A stretch of DNA of 64,000 bases, taken from CBDCWA01 sp965223255. GTDB lineage: Bacteria; Pseudomonadota; Alphaproteobacteria; Rhizobiales; Hyphomicrobiaceae. Positions 7,838 to 17,168 of this stretch are shown here, piece by piece. Positions within the stretch are counted from its first letter, which is position 1, and each line of letters starts with the position of its first letter. Position numbers and translations under genes: made by a program. Below the pieces are notes generated by a model. It was not told where the DNA came from. It saw nothing but the letters and a program-made list of their open reading frames with translations, and did not search any database. The stretch lies in NCBI GenBank assembly GCA_965223255.1, contig CBDCWA010000003.1, positions 124,001-188,000 of the forward strand, in the 5' to 3' direction.

Positions 7838-9487
7838 TCATGCCGCCTTGGCGGGTTGTGCCAGAGCGTGCCAGCGTTGCACCTCTGCCTTCTCTGGTAT
7901 TTTGCCAGAGCGCAGGATCCGCTGGCCGTCATTGGTCTCCGCGAATTTGCGGACCGCACTGACCAGCGTTTCACCGTCTTCATCGCGGACTTTTGCAGCC
8001 GCGCTATAGCCGGCGCCGACGAGGAGTTGCGCCGCCGTTCCCGTTATCCCCGCAATATCGATGACGAGCTGGGCCTGAAACTGCCAATCGCGGATGGCCC
8101 GCGCCGTGATATGGCGGGCATCGACTGTTTCCGAAAGCGCGCCAGGATCGGCGTCCAGCAGATCGGCCACAGTCATGATTCCGGCCTTGTTCAGCCGCGT
8201 TGCAGTCTTAGGACCAATGGACGGCGCATCGACGACATCATCCGCGCGTGACAGCCGGCTCGAAGGCACCTCATCTTCGACCGGTGCCGGGTTTTCCTCG
8301 TCAGGTGTGACGGCAGCGCGCATCTGTGTGGCTGCCTCCTTGAGAGTGGCCAGCGGCTTGTCCTCAGCCGGCAGGGCTTGCGCAGCGGCCAATGTTGCAA
8401 CGAGCCCGCCGGTGTTAACAGACGTATCGCGCGTCTCGGCAACCGACCGCGTGCCAGCGACCGGCTGGCGTGTCCTGGAACTGAGCTCTGCAAGCCCACC
8501 GTGGTCTCTGACGGTATGAGCGCTCACCAGCGACTGCCCAAACTTTTTCCGCCGGCTTTCGTCGCGCGCCTCATCCCGATCTTTTCCGACTTCCTTGGCA
8601 TAGAGATCGCGCACCTGGCGATCATCGTCCGGCAGCGCCTTGTCGACGCGTCCAGTCTCCATCAGTTCATCGTACATTTGTTCGACTTGACGCCGGTCGC
8701 TAACATCGCTCATTTTGCGGACCACCCATTTCACAGGGATCTTGAGAGATGCCAGCACGGTATCCGCTGTAAGATTGATCGCAGGCGGCGCGACCACCGC
8801 ATCCTCGATTGCCCGGCCTAGGAGAATTGAAAACCCGCGCGAGGCATACATGATGAGCTCTGCAATCATCAACCGGCCGGCATCATCAAAGCCCTCTGTT
8901 GGCTCAACGACGCCGCGCTTGAAATCATAATGCGCGATAAGTTTTTCGTAATAGGCATTCGAAAACTCAGCGCCGCGGCAGGCAAACTCTGCGACCCATT
9001 TTTCGCCGGTGCCTGGCTCGAGTATTGTAGTTCTGGGCGTGCTTAAACCGATGTTGCGCAACGCGTCATAGGACTTTGAGATCGACCATTCGACAGCGCG
9101 ATGAATGTTGCTTTCCGCTTCAGATTGGGCGGTGTGAAAGGGGTGGACAGGGTCGGTATAATAGTGGCTGAGCACACCTGCGGCATAGGCGGCCTCCGCC
9201 CACTTTTCTTCCCCAAGCGCCCTGACCAGCTTGTTGTACCAGTTCTGAACTTTTTGCGGCGCACCGCCCCAGTAATTGTCGCTGACATGCAGGACGTGAT
9301 TGCGAAAATCCTTGAAGTCTTTGTCCGGAGCTTTCGATCCTTCAAGAAACAGTTCGGCATGCTTTAGGAACACCTTGCGCCACGCTTCGGCTTGACCAAC
9401 GTCCAATTCGGCCAACGCGTCCAGTGCCAACTTATGATGGGTGCCATTGGCGTGCGCGGCGCGGATAATCTTGAACAGCAGTGTCAT
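7838..9487 (-). CDS. zinc phospholipase C/nuclease-like protein fused to DUF4332
   Basis: This 549-residue protein has two recognisable parts. Residues 1-150 resemble the all-helical zinc-dependent phospholipase C / S1-P1 nuclease fold, with candidate ligands His17-His18, His64, His67, His108, Asp112, His115 and His118 in SHYYTDPVHPFH. Residues about 440-525 form a helix-hairpin-helix pair of the DUF4332 type (SIGPKTATRLNKAGIMT and a second half ending GAGYS). The middle (about 300-430) is charged and low-complexity. No signal peptide is present, which is odd for the first fold. Start ATG 9487 was preferred over an upstream reading because the helical domain begins there. The gene is convergent with the GH75-like gene, 21 bp apart. 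Confidence 0.65.
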   Translation of the reverse strand: MTLLFKIIRAAHANGTHHKLALDALAELDVGQAEAWRKVFLKHAELFLEGSKAPDKDFKDFRNHVLHVSDNYWGGAPQKVQNWYNKLVRALGEEKWAEAAYAAGVLSHYYTDPVHPFHTAQSEAESNIHRAVEWSISKSYDALRNIGLSTPRTTILEPGTGEKWVAEFACRGAEFSNAYYEKLIAHYDFKRGVVEPTEGFDDAGRLMIAELIMYASRGFSILLGRAIEDAVVAPPAINLTADTVLASLKIPVKWVVRKMSDVSDRRQVEQMYDELMETGRVDKALPDDDRQVRDLYAKEVGKDRDEARDESRRKKFGQSLVSAHTVRDHGGLAELSSRTRQPVAGTRSVAETRDTSVNTGGLVATLAAAQALPAEDKPLATLKEAATQMRAAVTPDEENPAPVEDEVPSSRLSRADDVVDAPSIGPKTATRLNKAGIMTVADLLDADPGALSETVDARHITARAIRDWQFQAQLVIDIAGITGTAAQLLVGAGYSAAAKVRDEDGETLVSAVRKFAETNDGQRILRSGKIPEKAEVQRWHALAQPAKAA

Positions 9488-9732
9488 TGCGCTACCTGTT
9501 TTGTTTCGCAGGGGTGGTGCGTACCTGAGAGTTGAAAGAGCGACGAGTCGCCCGACGCGATCAAGGCAGGGCACTGAGGAAGGTGTGGACGAGGCGTTAA
9601 CGGCGGCTGTTGCAGACGCACTTGGTCTGCCCTACAACCTTTTGCAGCCCGCGCGGCGCCGGCCACCGCGTACAATCTTGTCGCGTGATCGCATCAGGCG
9701 CGGGCACACCGGACACGCATAAAAGAGGCGGA

Positions 9733-10656
9733 ATGGAGTATCTTTGGATCGTAATGACCTGTTTCGCGGCGTTCTTCCAAGCGATTCGCACGGCGGCCCA
9801 AAAAGATCTCAATCAACGCCTCTCCAATTTGGCAACGACCTATGTCCGATCGCTATTCGGTCTGCCCCTTCTCATCATTTATCTGGCTCTGGTTTTGCTT
9901 GTTCGCGGCGGTGGTGTGCCAGCGTTATCAGGGCGTTACTTATTGTTCGTGTTCATTGGGGCGGCCACTCAGGTGCTGGCAACAATGCTGCTGATCTATA
10001 TGTTCCGCTTGAGGAACTACATCATCGGCACCATGCTCACGCGCATCGATATAATTACCACCGCAGCGTTAGGCGCGTTGTTGTTTGCAGAGCCCTTGTC
10101 CGCTGCCGGCATGTCGGCAATTGCAGTGGTATTGACCGGCGCGGTCCTTCTCTCGGCAGGCCGCTTGCAGGCGAGCGGAACGGATCTTGGCAGCATGTCG
10201 CTGGCAACGTTTCTAAGCGGGCGCACATTCTATGTTGCATTGGCCTGTGCAATTGCCTTTTCGTTTTCATTTCTGTTTTTGCGTGAGGCCACATTGGCAA
10301 TCGGGCCGGCGGATTTTGTTTGGCGGGCCGCCTGGACGGTGGTCATCTGTGTCGCGATGCAGGTGGTGCTCGTTGGCATATGGCTCTATCTGCAGGAGCC
10401 CCAATCACTCGCCAAAATCTGGCCGGAGTGGCGATTGTCGGGCTTTGTCGGCATTACCAGTGCGCTCGGTTCAATTTGCTGGTTCACTGCCTTTGCGCTC
10501 CAGAACGCAGCGTACGTGCGCGCCGTCGGACAAATCGAAGTGGCCTTCACGCTTTTGATTTCTTGGTATTATTTCAGCGAGCGCATTACCCGCCTAGAAA
10601 TGGCCGGCATAATCGTGACCGTTCTTGGCGTGATGATCTTCCGGTTTGCGGCCTGA
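9733..10656 (+). CDS. EamA/DMT-family permease
   Basis: The 307-residue protein has about ten hydrophobic helices arranged as two homologous halves, the layout of EamA drug/metabolite transporters in the inner membrane. The second half shows the usual ending with an aromatic-rich segment (LLISWYYFSERI) before the last helix. ATG 9733 has a GAGGCGGA ribosome binding site; the upstream in-frame extension from 9610 is not membrane-like. It starts 246 bp from the divergent zinc-PLC-like gene and ends 16 bp from a convergent DUF4145 gene. The substrate is unknown; family members export amino acids or other metabolites. Confidence 0.88.
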   Translation: MEYLWIVMTCFAAFFQAIRTAAQKDLNQRLSNLATTYVRSLFGLPLLIIYLALVLLVRGGGVPALSGRYLLFVFIGAATQVLATMLLIYMFRLRNYIIGTMLTRIDIITTAALGALLFAEPLSAAGMSAIAVVLTGAVLLSAGRLQASGTDLGSMSLATFLSGRTFYVALACAIAFSFSFLFLREATLAIGPADFVWRAAWTVVICVAMQVVLVGIWLYLQEPQSLAKIWPEWRLSGFVGITSALGSICWFTAFALQNAAYVRAVGQIEVAFTLLISWYYFSERITRLEMAGIIVTVLGVMIFRFAA

Positions 10657-10672
10657 AGGTGGATTGTGCCAC

Positions 10673-11434
10673 TCAACTGGTTTCGTTGAGTGCCCGTCGT
10701 AAGGCTTCCAACTCGTCGTCCACCCGCTGCGGCGCTTCGAAGTAGGTATCCATTAAAGCTTCGGCCGCCTCAATGGTGGCCTCGGCCTCACCCTTCTCAA
10801 TCGCAATCAGTGCCCGAGCGTCTATGATGGTGCTGTCCGGCCGGCCGAAATTATCAAAGCGGCGCAGCTTATCGAGGGCGCTTCGCGTGTCAGAGGGAAG
10901 TCGCTTTTTAGGGTTGACGTCCTTGATCGCCGCATCGATCTGGCGCACCAGGCAGTCCTGCTTATAGCCCTGGTTTACAAGCACCTTCTGTAAACAGTCC
11001 CGCGCCACTGCGGCAGCGGCAATAGGGCTGGCCTCAACAATTTCGCAGGCGACTCGATAAGGCTGCAGGAAAGCTTCGTCCGTATTGGCGAGCGGCGCCA
11101 TCCTGCGTCCGAACGGGGTCGACACCCGCCTTATCCACGCTGTTGTCGTGTCATCATGGCCATACATATGATATTGTTCAATAAAGTCGCCACTATCGGC
11201 AACGGCGTGCGAGGATTGATAGCCCCACCGGCGCACAAAGACACTGTCGCGTGAGCAGGCCGCGCAGACGATCACTGCCAGGTCATAGCTGGTTGCCCGG
11301 TCGAGCTTAAACGTCTGACTATGAAAGGATTTTGGTGCCTCTAGCGCGCCACATCTCGGGCAGGCAAACCGGCCGTCTTCGCCGGTATAGTGTCTGAGAC
11401 CAGCATCCCCCGCCGGTATCGGCGCGCTTGCCAT
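10673..11434 (-). CDS. zinc-ribbon DUF4145 protein
   Basis: The 253-residue soluble protein starts with a zinc-ribbon pair, CPRC (about residue 25) and CAAC (about 57). It then has a helical DUF4145-type domain (about residues 125-210) with PIAAAAVARDCLQ and a Leu/Asp-rich helix. DUF4145 proteins are often seen near restriction or other nucleic-acid systems, but no such neighbours are visible here. The C-terminus is a charged helix. It is cytoplasmic; function unknown. Confidence 0.65.
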   Translation of the reverse strand: MASAPIPAGDAGLRHYTGEDGRFACPRCGALEAPKSFHSQTFKLDRATSYDLAVIVCAACSRDSVFVRRWGYQSSHAVADSGDFIEQYHMYGHDDTTTAWIRRVSTPFGRRMAPLANTDEAFLQPYRVACEIVEASPIAAAAVARDCLQKVLVNQGYKQDCLVRQIDAAIKDVNPKKRLPSDTRSALDKLRRFDNFGRPDSTIIDARALIAIEKGEAEATIEAAEALMDTYFEAPQRVDDELEALRRALNETS

Positions 11435-11612
11435 TCCCGATTTCTCCTATAATTGCAGCATTTTGTGTCGGTGTAGTATGCCTGGGATTAGGGCTCGCAT
11501 GCAAGTTGGCCAGCACACCAATGCCATAAGCCGCAAGGCACCACATTTATATCTAGAATTTGCTTAATAGAGGGTACGAGGGAGCTAAGAAAACACGTTT
11601 AGGAGGGGACAC

Positions 11613-12311
11613 ATGCCGATATTTTCGAGACGCAGAGGCGCCTTAGAAGCGACCGAGGAAAACTCCGAAATCGTACGTGGTGTCATGGGCGGTGGTCTAG
11701 CAACCATACTTGTCTCCGGACTTGCCTTGGCCTTTTCCGCCGTCAGTCTTTATGAAACGGTCTTGCGCCAGCCCGAGTTGTCAGTCTACGTGCCGCCGGT
11801 CATTCATTACACGCGCGAGCGAGGCGGCGAGGTCTTTGCCGTGCCGGTGACGATTGCCAACCATGGTGCCCGTGATGGCGTTGTCCTGTCATTGGAGTTG
11901 GAGGCGACATCCAACACACGCACCAAGCCGAAAGTGCTCTACAGCGCCTACAGCGTTGAAAGCGAATATTTTGAACGGGCTCGCTTGCAGCGCTCTGCGA
12001 CCGGCGGCCTGGTTCTGACCAAGGAACGGCCCAAGACACCGTTCGCACCACTTTCGATTGCTGGGCGCGCCAACTATTCCGGCACGATATTATTCTTTTC
12101 CAAAAATGAGGAATCGCCGTTCCTGATTTCCGGTCCGAGTGAGTTAAAACTGACGTTGCGATTGAACACCAGCTTTGAGGACAGCGGCTGGCTCGACCGG
12201 TTGTGGGCACCTAGGACGACACCTGCAAGCTTCAGCGTCAAACTGCAGCGCTTTAACCGCCGGGTCGTTGCACGTGGCGAATCATTCGAACTTAAAAGCG
12301 CGTCTTGGTAG
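11613..12311 (+). CDS. membrane-anchored hypothetical protein
   Basis: The 232-residue protein has a basic N-terminus (MPIFSRRR), one transmembrane helix (about residues 25-48) and a mainly beta mature part with VPVTIANHGARDG, which resembles an Ig-like or CARDB-type extracytoplasmic domain. I do not recognise a specific family. AGGAGGGG lies 8 bases before the ATG, a strong ribosome binding site. The 3' end overlaps the convergent SCO1 gene by 20 bp. Probably a single-pass protein facing the periplasm. Confidence 0.65.
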   Translation: MPIFSRRRGALEATEENSEIVRGVMGGGLATILVSGLALAFSAVSLYETVLRQPELSVYVPPVIHYTRERGGEVFAVPVTIANHGARDGVVLSLELEATSNTRTKPKVLYSAYSVESEYFERARLQRSATGGLVLTKERPKTPFAPLSIAGRANYSGTILFFSKNEESPFLISGPSELKLTLRLNTSFEDSGWLDRLWAPRTTPASFSVKLQRFNRRVVARGESFELKSASW

Positions 12312-12909
12312 CCGGCGCGTCGGCAAGCAGGCTGCGCAGTTTTGCAAGCTTAGAAGCTTCCGTCTCGCGGAGATCCAGTACACCGGCAAACTGCCCCTTG
12401 GTATTGACCAAGAATACGCTTGCCGTGTGATCGATCGTGTAGCCGCCAGCCGCCGGCACTTTGCGAAACGAAGCGCGATAGGCGCGAGCCAGCCGCCGGA
12501 TGTCAGCAACGGGCCCTGTCAGACCGATGATGCGTGGATCGAAATTTGCAAGGTAGCGGGCAAGCGCTTTGGGTGTATCGCGTTGAGGATCGACTGAAAC
12601 AAATAACACTTGCAGACGATCGGCATTGGTGCCCAATTGTTGCAGGAGATTGGTGAAGTCCTGTAAAACCGTGGGGCAAATGTCGGGGCAATGCGTGAAG
12701 CCGAATTGCAGCGCGTAGGCACGGCCGTCGAGTTGCCCAGACCGGAAGGGTGTACCCTTATGCGATGTCAGCGTGAACGATCCGCCGATCTTTATGGCTA
12801 ACGGAAGCGATGTAACCGGCCGAAATATAAACAATCCAACCGCCACGCCTGCGACCGAGGCCGCGATGGTAAGTGCGATAACCGTCACTTTTCTTCGGCT
12901 TAGGGGCAT
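12292..12909 (-). CDS. SCO1/SenC/PrrC-family copper chaperone
   Basis: The 205-residue product has an N-terminal membrane anchor (about residues 8-30) and a thioredoxin-like domain with the copper-binding CPDIC (about residues 73-77) and the distal His in YTIDHTAS (about 160). SCO proteins deliver copper to the CuA site of cytochrome c oxidase or handle thiol redox in the periplasm. ATG 12909 was chosen over a TTG nine codons upstream. No oxidase genes are nearby, only a small membrane protein upstream on the same strand, so the partner is elsewhere. Confidence 0.9.
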   Translation of the reverse strand: MPLSRRKVTVIALTIAASVAGVAVGLFIFRPVTSLPLAIKIGGSFTLTSHKGTPFRSGQLDGRAYALQFGFTHCPDICPTVLQDFTNLLQQLGTNADRLQVLFVSVDPQRDTPKALARYLANFDPRIIGLTGPVADIRRLARAYRASFRKVPAAGGYTIDHTASVFLVNTKGQFAGVLDLRETEASKLAKLRSLLADAPATKTRF

Positions 12910-12984
12910 GCGCACGCGCCCGCGTCGGTTCTGCAATCATAGGTAGGCAACCTGGAACGTGCCAGCGGTGCGGTCAAATGCAGT

Positions 12985-13263
12985 CTATAGGCAAAAGGGA
13001 AGGGCTGCGGCATAGAGTTCACTGAGCAGCGCCGTGCCGTTCAGACCATGTTGATAAAGTGCTGCCACAAACAAATAGAGGGCCGCCAGAAGCAGAAGGC
13101 CAAGGAACACTGCACTTGTTCCAATGAGCGCGCGGCGCATCCGTAGGGCAAACGCCGGCGATCTCGAAGCGCCTGAATGTGCTCTCTCGGCCAACGCCAT
13201 ATCCAAATCCTCAATGCGCACCGCGGCGGGATCGGCACCAAAAATTGCGTTCAAGTATAGCAC
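12985..13263 (-). CDS. small single-pass membrane protein (tentative)
   Basis: This 92-residue frame begins with GTG and has one strong hydrophobic helix (about residues 47-70, FLGLLLLAALYLFVAALY) after a basic stretch (RMRRAL). It sits 76 bp upstream of the SCO1 gene on the same strand. The start is uncertain: the GAGAAG stretch is very close to GTG 13263, and a TTG three codons on is possible. No family is recognised. The next 296 bp upstream hold no gene. Confidence 0.4.
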   Translation of the reverse strand: MLYLNAIFGADPAAVRIEDLDMALAERAHSGASRSPAFALRMRRALIGTSAVFLGLLLLAALYLFVAALYQHGLNGTALLSELYAAALPFCL

Positions 13264-13559
13264 TTCTCTAGCGCTGAGATCAATCCGGACCAGGCGGTAA
13301 ACGCCTTCAGACCAACACGTCGTTTACCCTGCCAATACCGGTCCGGCACTCAACACCGACCTTCGCCATCGCGCTCGCGCATACCGCCGTATGCAGGCAT
13401 TGGGCGCGCAAGTCAGGTCACCGCCACGTCCGTGTCGACTGCTTTGCTGCGCCGTCCTCGTGAGCAAATGCTTCTACAATCTATAATCATTCGCCGCGAT
13501 TGGCGTTAGGATGCCGCGCCACATTGCAATGACATGTCGAACAAGTTTTGGCGTGCCAG

Positions 13560-14522
13560 CTAAGCCGCCTCCCCAAGCTTCGCCTCCCATTGCGCTAACA
13601 GGTCCTTACCGGTGTTATCACCCAAATGACGCAGGGCTTGAGAGACATAATCGAGACCGATCATTTCGTTCCAGGCCTTGATGAGCTTGAGAGTGACGGG
13701 CCCTGGCAGCGATGTCCCAATTGCAACGCCATTGAGCTGGCGGACAGGCGTAATTGAGCCGCTGGTCCCGCTGATAAAAGCTTCATCGCCTGAAAACACA
13801 TCGAACGGCGTAAACGCGCCCTCCACAACTTCAATGTTCAGCGACTTTGCAACCTCGATTATCGCCTCACGCGTGATGCCCCGCAGCACAGTGCGGGCCG
13901 TCGGCGTACAAAGTTTTCCGCGTCTTATAAAGAAGAAATTAGCGGTATCCGTTTCTGCAATATTACCATCCAAATCGAGCATAAGTGGAATGGCGTCGGG
14001 CGCAGCCAGTCGAGCCTCGAAAGCTGCGATATTATGATTCATCTTATTGGTGATTTTGGAACCCGGATCGAGGCACTGCGGCGGTGTGCGTCGCGTTGCA
14101 GGCGTAACCAGTGAAAGACCGTTCAAATAAAATCGGGCATAGCGCTCAAAATCCACTGGTTGCACGAATACGCAGACCGTTGGGCCGGAGACATGGTGTG
14201 TGCCCGGCAACCGTGGCCCCCGTGTAATCACATGCCAGAGCGAATAATCGTCGTCTTCGCCGATCAAATGCAAATTACGATCGATGATGTCGGTGCACAG
14301 CTGACTCATGTCGTCAGGTGAAATGCCGCAATCCAGGCGGACATAGCGCAAAGAATTATAAAGCCGGTCGATATGCGCATCGAGGCGAAAAAGCTTATGC
14401 TTAAAGGTACGGGTGGCCTCATAAATCCCGTCGCCGGATGTGAAGCCGCGATCAAAAATAGAGACCCGAGCTTTGCTCTCTGCAATAATCTCACCATTAA
14501 GGTAGACAACACGCTCCGACAT
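13560..14522 (-). CDS. class IV PLP aminotransferase (BCAT/DAAT type)
   Basis: The 320-residue protein has the fold-type-IV pattern: an N-terminal FDRGFTSGDGIYEATR, the PLP-lysine region SKITNKMNHN (about residues 155-164), LDLDGNIAETDTANFF (about 182-197) and RGITREAI. Family members are branched-chain or D-amino-acid aminotransferases or aminodeoxychorismate lyases; the substrate cannot be fixed by eye. ATG 14522 has AAAGGAA 7 bases upstream. It is the last gene of a minus-strand series adaptor-RND-FMO-cyclodeaminase-aminotransferase; the 124 bp gap before it contains a GGCAC/GTGCC dyad but no clear terminator. Confidence 0.88.
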   Translation of the reverse strand: MSERVVYLNGEIIAESKARVSIFDRGFTSGDGIYEATRTFKHKLFRLDAHIDRLYNSLRYVRLDCGISPDDMSQLCTDIIDRNLHLIGEDDDYSLWHVITRGPRLPGTHHVSGPTVCVFVQPVDFERYARFYLNGLSLVTPATRRTPPQCLDPGSKITNKMNHNIAAFEARLAAPDAIPLMLDLDGNIAETDTANFFFIRRGKLCTPTARTVLRGITREAIIEVAKSLNIEVVEGAFTPFDVFSGDEAFISGTSGSITPVRQLNGVAIGTSLPGPVTLKLIKAWNEMIGLDYVSQALRHLGDNTGKDLLAQWEAKLGEAA

Positions 14523-14646
14523 AGAATTTCCTTTCGTTCATGCGGCACCTTATCACGTTATTGGCCGTGCCTAGTGCTCATTTTGCAATTCGTCCAAATC
14601 CAAGGCCGGGGTTGCCGTCATCTCAATTCGACAAGATGCTCAGCCG

Positions 14647-15684
14647 TTAAAATTCGATACCAATCTTCTCGTGCTTGGCGATTTCATAGGCAAGCCGGGC
14701 CAGCGCCATAAAGCCGATTCCCTGATCGCTGTTCTGTTTGAAAAGCGTTATCTGCTCTGGCGTCGTGCGCCCCGGGCAATGGCCCGCCAAGACGTCTGAA
14801 AGGTCACGGATGTCATCCCAGTTGATGATCCCTTTCGAGACCGGCTCGAACAAGTCGCCTTGCTCGTCTTTGATCGCTTGTTCCCGCAAAACTGCGCAGA
14901 TGACGTCCGCACGCTGAACGGTCTTGTTGTCAAGCTCACGGCGAAACACTGGCGCGCCATCGGGGCCGATCAGTCGATTGCCATTGACAATTGAGGTGAC
15001 ATGGCACCCCGGCGCAAGCCGTTCACCATCAAGAACCGGCCGCAGGCTGGCCGTTGCACAAATAACGATATCGGCGTCATCAACCGCGGCGCCAACATCG
15101 GCCATCTGGCGCAACGGTGCCGTTGTCCAAGCGGACATATCGTTGCAGAAGGACGCGACATTGTGCGGATCACGACTGAAGACGCGCACCTCTTCTAGAT
15201 TGAACTGTTGGTTTGCAACGAATAGATGCCGTCGTGCCTGCCGCCCCGTACCAATTAATGCTAGCACCTTTGCATCGGGTCGCGCCAAGAGTGCAGTCCC
15301 AACAGCACTGGTAATCGCTGTTTCGCTCGCATGGGCGGTTGGCGGGTCAAATGGAAAAAGCGGCAGCGACCCCAGCAGTATCGCGGTCAGCTCTGCGGTT
15401 TCGCTATCGTACATGGCATAAACGCGCCGCCCCAACCCTGTATAGCTTTGTGCGTTGTTGGCACGATGCAAATGCTCGAAGTGGGCGAACATGCCGACCG
15501 CATTGTCAGCAACCGAACCGCCTGGGTGAAAGGTCGCTCTTTTGTTGCCATCGAACAGCCGCGTGTGGGTCGAACCGAATGCCGGCGCACTGGCATGAGC
15601 GGTATAGGCCCGCCCAACGGCCTTAATCGCTGCGTCAAGGGGAATAAGCCCGGCAAGATCTTCGCTTTTGATGATACGTACCAT
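14647..15684 (-). CDS. ornithine cyclodeaminase/mu-crystallin family enzyme
   Basis: The 345-residue protein has the NAD-binding core GTGRQARRHL (about residue 130) and the family's sheet/loop order (ATASLRPVLDGERLAPG). Members are ornithine or lysine cyclodeaminases, alanine dehydrogenases or imine reductases acting in the cytoplasm. ATG 15684 lies 4 bases after the stop of the upstream flavin monooxygenase, which points to translational coupling; longer in-frame starts overlap that gene and look spurious. Its pairing with an aminotransferase and a monooxygenase suggests amine or cyclic imine chemistry. A second family member lies at 39097-40197. Confidence 0.88.
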   Translation of the reverse strand: MVRIIKSEDLAGLIPLDAAIKAVGRAYTAHASAPAFGSTHTRLFDGNKRATFHPGGSVADNAVGMFAHFEHLHRANNAQSYTGLGRRVYAMYDSETAELTAILLGSLPLFPFDPPTAHASETAITSAVGTALLARPDAKVLALIGTGRQARRHLFVANQQFNLEEVRVFSRDPHNVASFCNDMSAWTTAPLRQMADVGAAVDDADIVICATASLRPVLDGERLAPGCHVTSIVNGNRLIGPDGAPVFRRELDNKTVQRADVICAVLREQAIKDEQGDLFEPVSKGIINWDDIRDLSDVLAGHCPGRTTPEQITLFKQNSDQGIGFMALARLAYEIAKHEKIGIEF

Positions 15685-15688
15685 GGCC

Positions 15689-17119
15689 TCATCTAATGCC
15701 GTCGCGGGTCTGAACCAGATCGGCATAATCGCTCGCAGACAGTTCTTCTGCAACCGGCCGGCTTAAGCGCTCAAGAAAGGTGGCCTTATCAGCAAGGAAA
15801 AAATCACGCACGATGCCTGCCGCCAGGCGCTGGCTTGTAAAGCCCAAAAATTTGACATCGCCAACCAATCTCAAATGGCTCGGCATCGCCATTGGGTTTA
15901 GCACGTGAATATTGGTAAGGTAGGGCGCAGCGCCTTCAGCGATCTCCTGAAACTGAAATTCTGGCCCGAGGTAGGGAATACGCGCGACAACGCGATCCTC
16001 TTCACCTGGAGGCGGCGTATAGCGGTCCTCCCAACGCGCGATTTTGTCGGCGAACGCGGTAAGCTCGGGCGCCAGGTCCGGATTATGATGAAATCCGGTG
16101 GCGGCGATCACGTAATCGAACGCAAAAGTCTGATCACGGGTTGTAATCTCCGCCGCCGCGCCGACCGTGCGCGCGCCGCACCATGGCGCATCCAGATGAA
16201 GATGGAAATTTTCGTAGCCGCGAACCCGCTCGAGGGCCGATGGTGGTGGGTGATTGCCGCGCATCAGGTAGAGTCGGGCCACACGCCAGCGTTCGCCGTC
16301 ATCGAGAAGATAAAAATAATCGGCACCAGGAAAGTCTGCCGCACGATAGCGGGCGCCGTGGGCCAGCGCCTTGGCACGGCAAAACACATGCACCGTTGCA
16401 GCGCCGGCTTCAAGCGCTTCCGCCGCTGCATCAAATCCGGAAGCCGAGGCACCAAGAATTCCAATGTTTCGTCCCTTGAAGACAGTAAAATCCAATAGCT
16501 CATCCGTGTGCGAGAACAGATTTTGCGGAAGATTGTCACTGATCACGGATGGAATGTTGCGCCCGCCACCTGCGACTAATCCTGTTGCAAGCACCAATTT
16601 GCGAGCCCGCACTGTGTTCTGTTGCCCGTTTTGCTCGAGCGTCAGATCAAGGTCGCGCCCCGCGCCCGCAACTCTGACCAGGCGCGTTTGGAATTGCACC
16701 TTTAGGTCCAGCACTTTGCGGAACCACTGCAGATAGTCGGCCCAAGTTTCTCTCGGCACCCGCCCGAGCTCATCGTAGGCATCTGCGCCGTGATAGGCCG
16801 TATACCAGGCCTTGAATGACAACTCTGGAATGCCGAGCTCCGGCCCGGGCCGCCGTTTCGGTGTCCTAAGCGTTGCCATGCGCGCCCGCTCGCGCCATAC
16901 ACCCTCCTCACCATCCTTTGCCGCATCGATCACGAAGGCCGTAACTCCCTGGCGCCGAAGTGCAAAAGCTGCAGCAATGCCGCTTTGGCCCGCCCCCACG
17001 ATGACAACGTCATGGCTAACACCTTCGTGCGCGGGTACCCAGTTGCCTGGCTCAGGCCCAAGGTTGGCCAATAGCGCCTGCACATCGCCAGCCTCTTGAG
17101 CAAAAGCATTGTTGGTCAT
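15689..17119 (-). CDS. flavin-dependent monooxygenase (FMO-like)
   Basis: The 476-residue enzyme has an FAD Rossmann motif GAGQSGIAAAF (about residue 42), a second NADPH motif GASASGFDAA (about 224) and an ATGFHHNP (about 330), the two-dinucleotide layout of class B flavin monooxygenases. It is cytosolic. The start has an AAGGA site about 10 bases upstream and lies 49 bp after the RND pump stop with no terminator seen, so it probably shares the pump's transcript. Four bases after its stop comes the cyclodeaminase-family gene. It likely oxidises a soft nucleophile (N, S or ketone); the exact substrate is unknown. Confidence 0.85.
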   Translation of the reverse strand: MTNNAFAQEAGDVQALLANLGPEPGNWVPAHEGVSHDVVIVGAGQSGIAAAFALRRQGVTAFVIDAAKDGEEGVWRERARMATLRTPKRRPGPELGIPELSFKAWYTAYHGADAYDELGRVPRETWADYLQWFRKVLDLKVQFQTRLVRVAGAGRDLDLTLEQNGQQNTVRARKLVLATGLVAGGGRNIPSVISDNLPQNLFSHTDELLDFTVFKGRNIGILGASASGFDAAAEALEAGAATVHVFCRAKALAHGARYRAADFPGADYFYLLDDGERWRVARLYLMRGNHPPPSALERVRGYENFHLHLDAPWCGARTVGAAAEITTRDQTFAFDYVIAATGFHHNPDLAPELTAFADKIARWEDRYTPPPGEEDRVVARIPYLGPEFQFQEIAEGAAPYLTNIHVLNPMAMPSHLRLVGDVKFLGFTSQRLAAGIVRDFFLADKATFLERLSRPVAEELSASDYADLVQTRDGIR

Positions 17120-17168
17120 TGCTGTCTGTCCTTGCCATCAAATTCACGAGGGGCGGGCGGCGGCACTG

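Noticed and set aside
16812..17099. Plus-strand frames inside the monooxygenase
   Set aside because: Antisense shadows of a well-supported gene.
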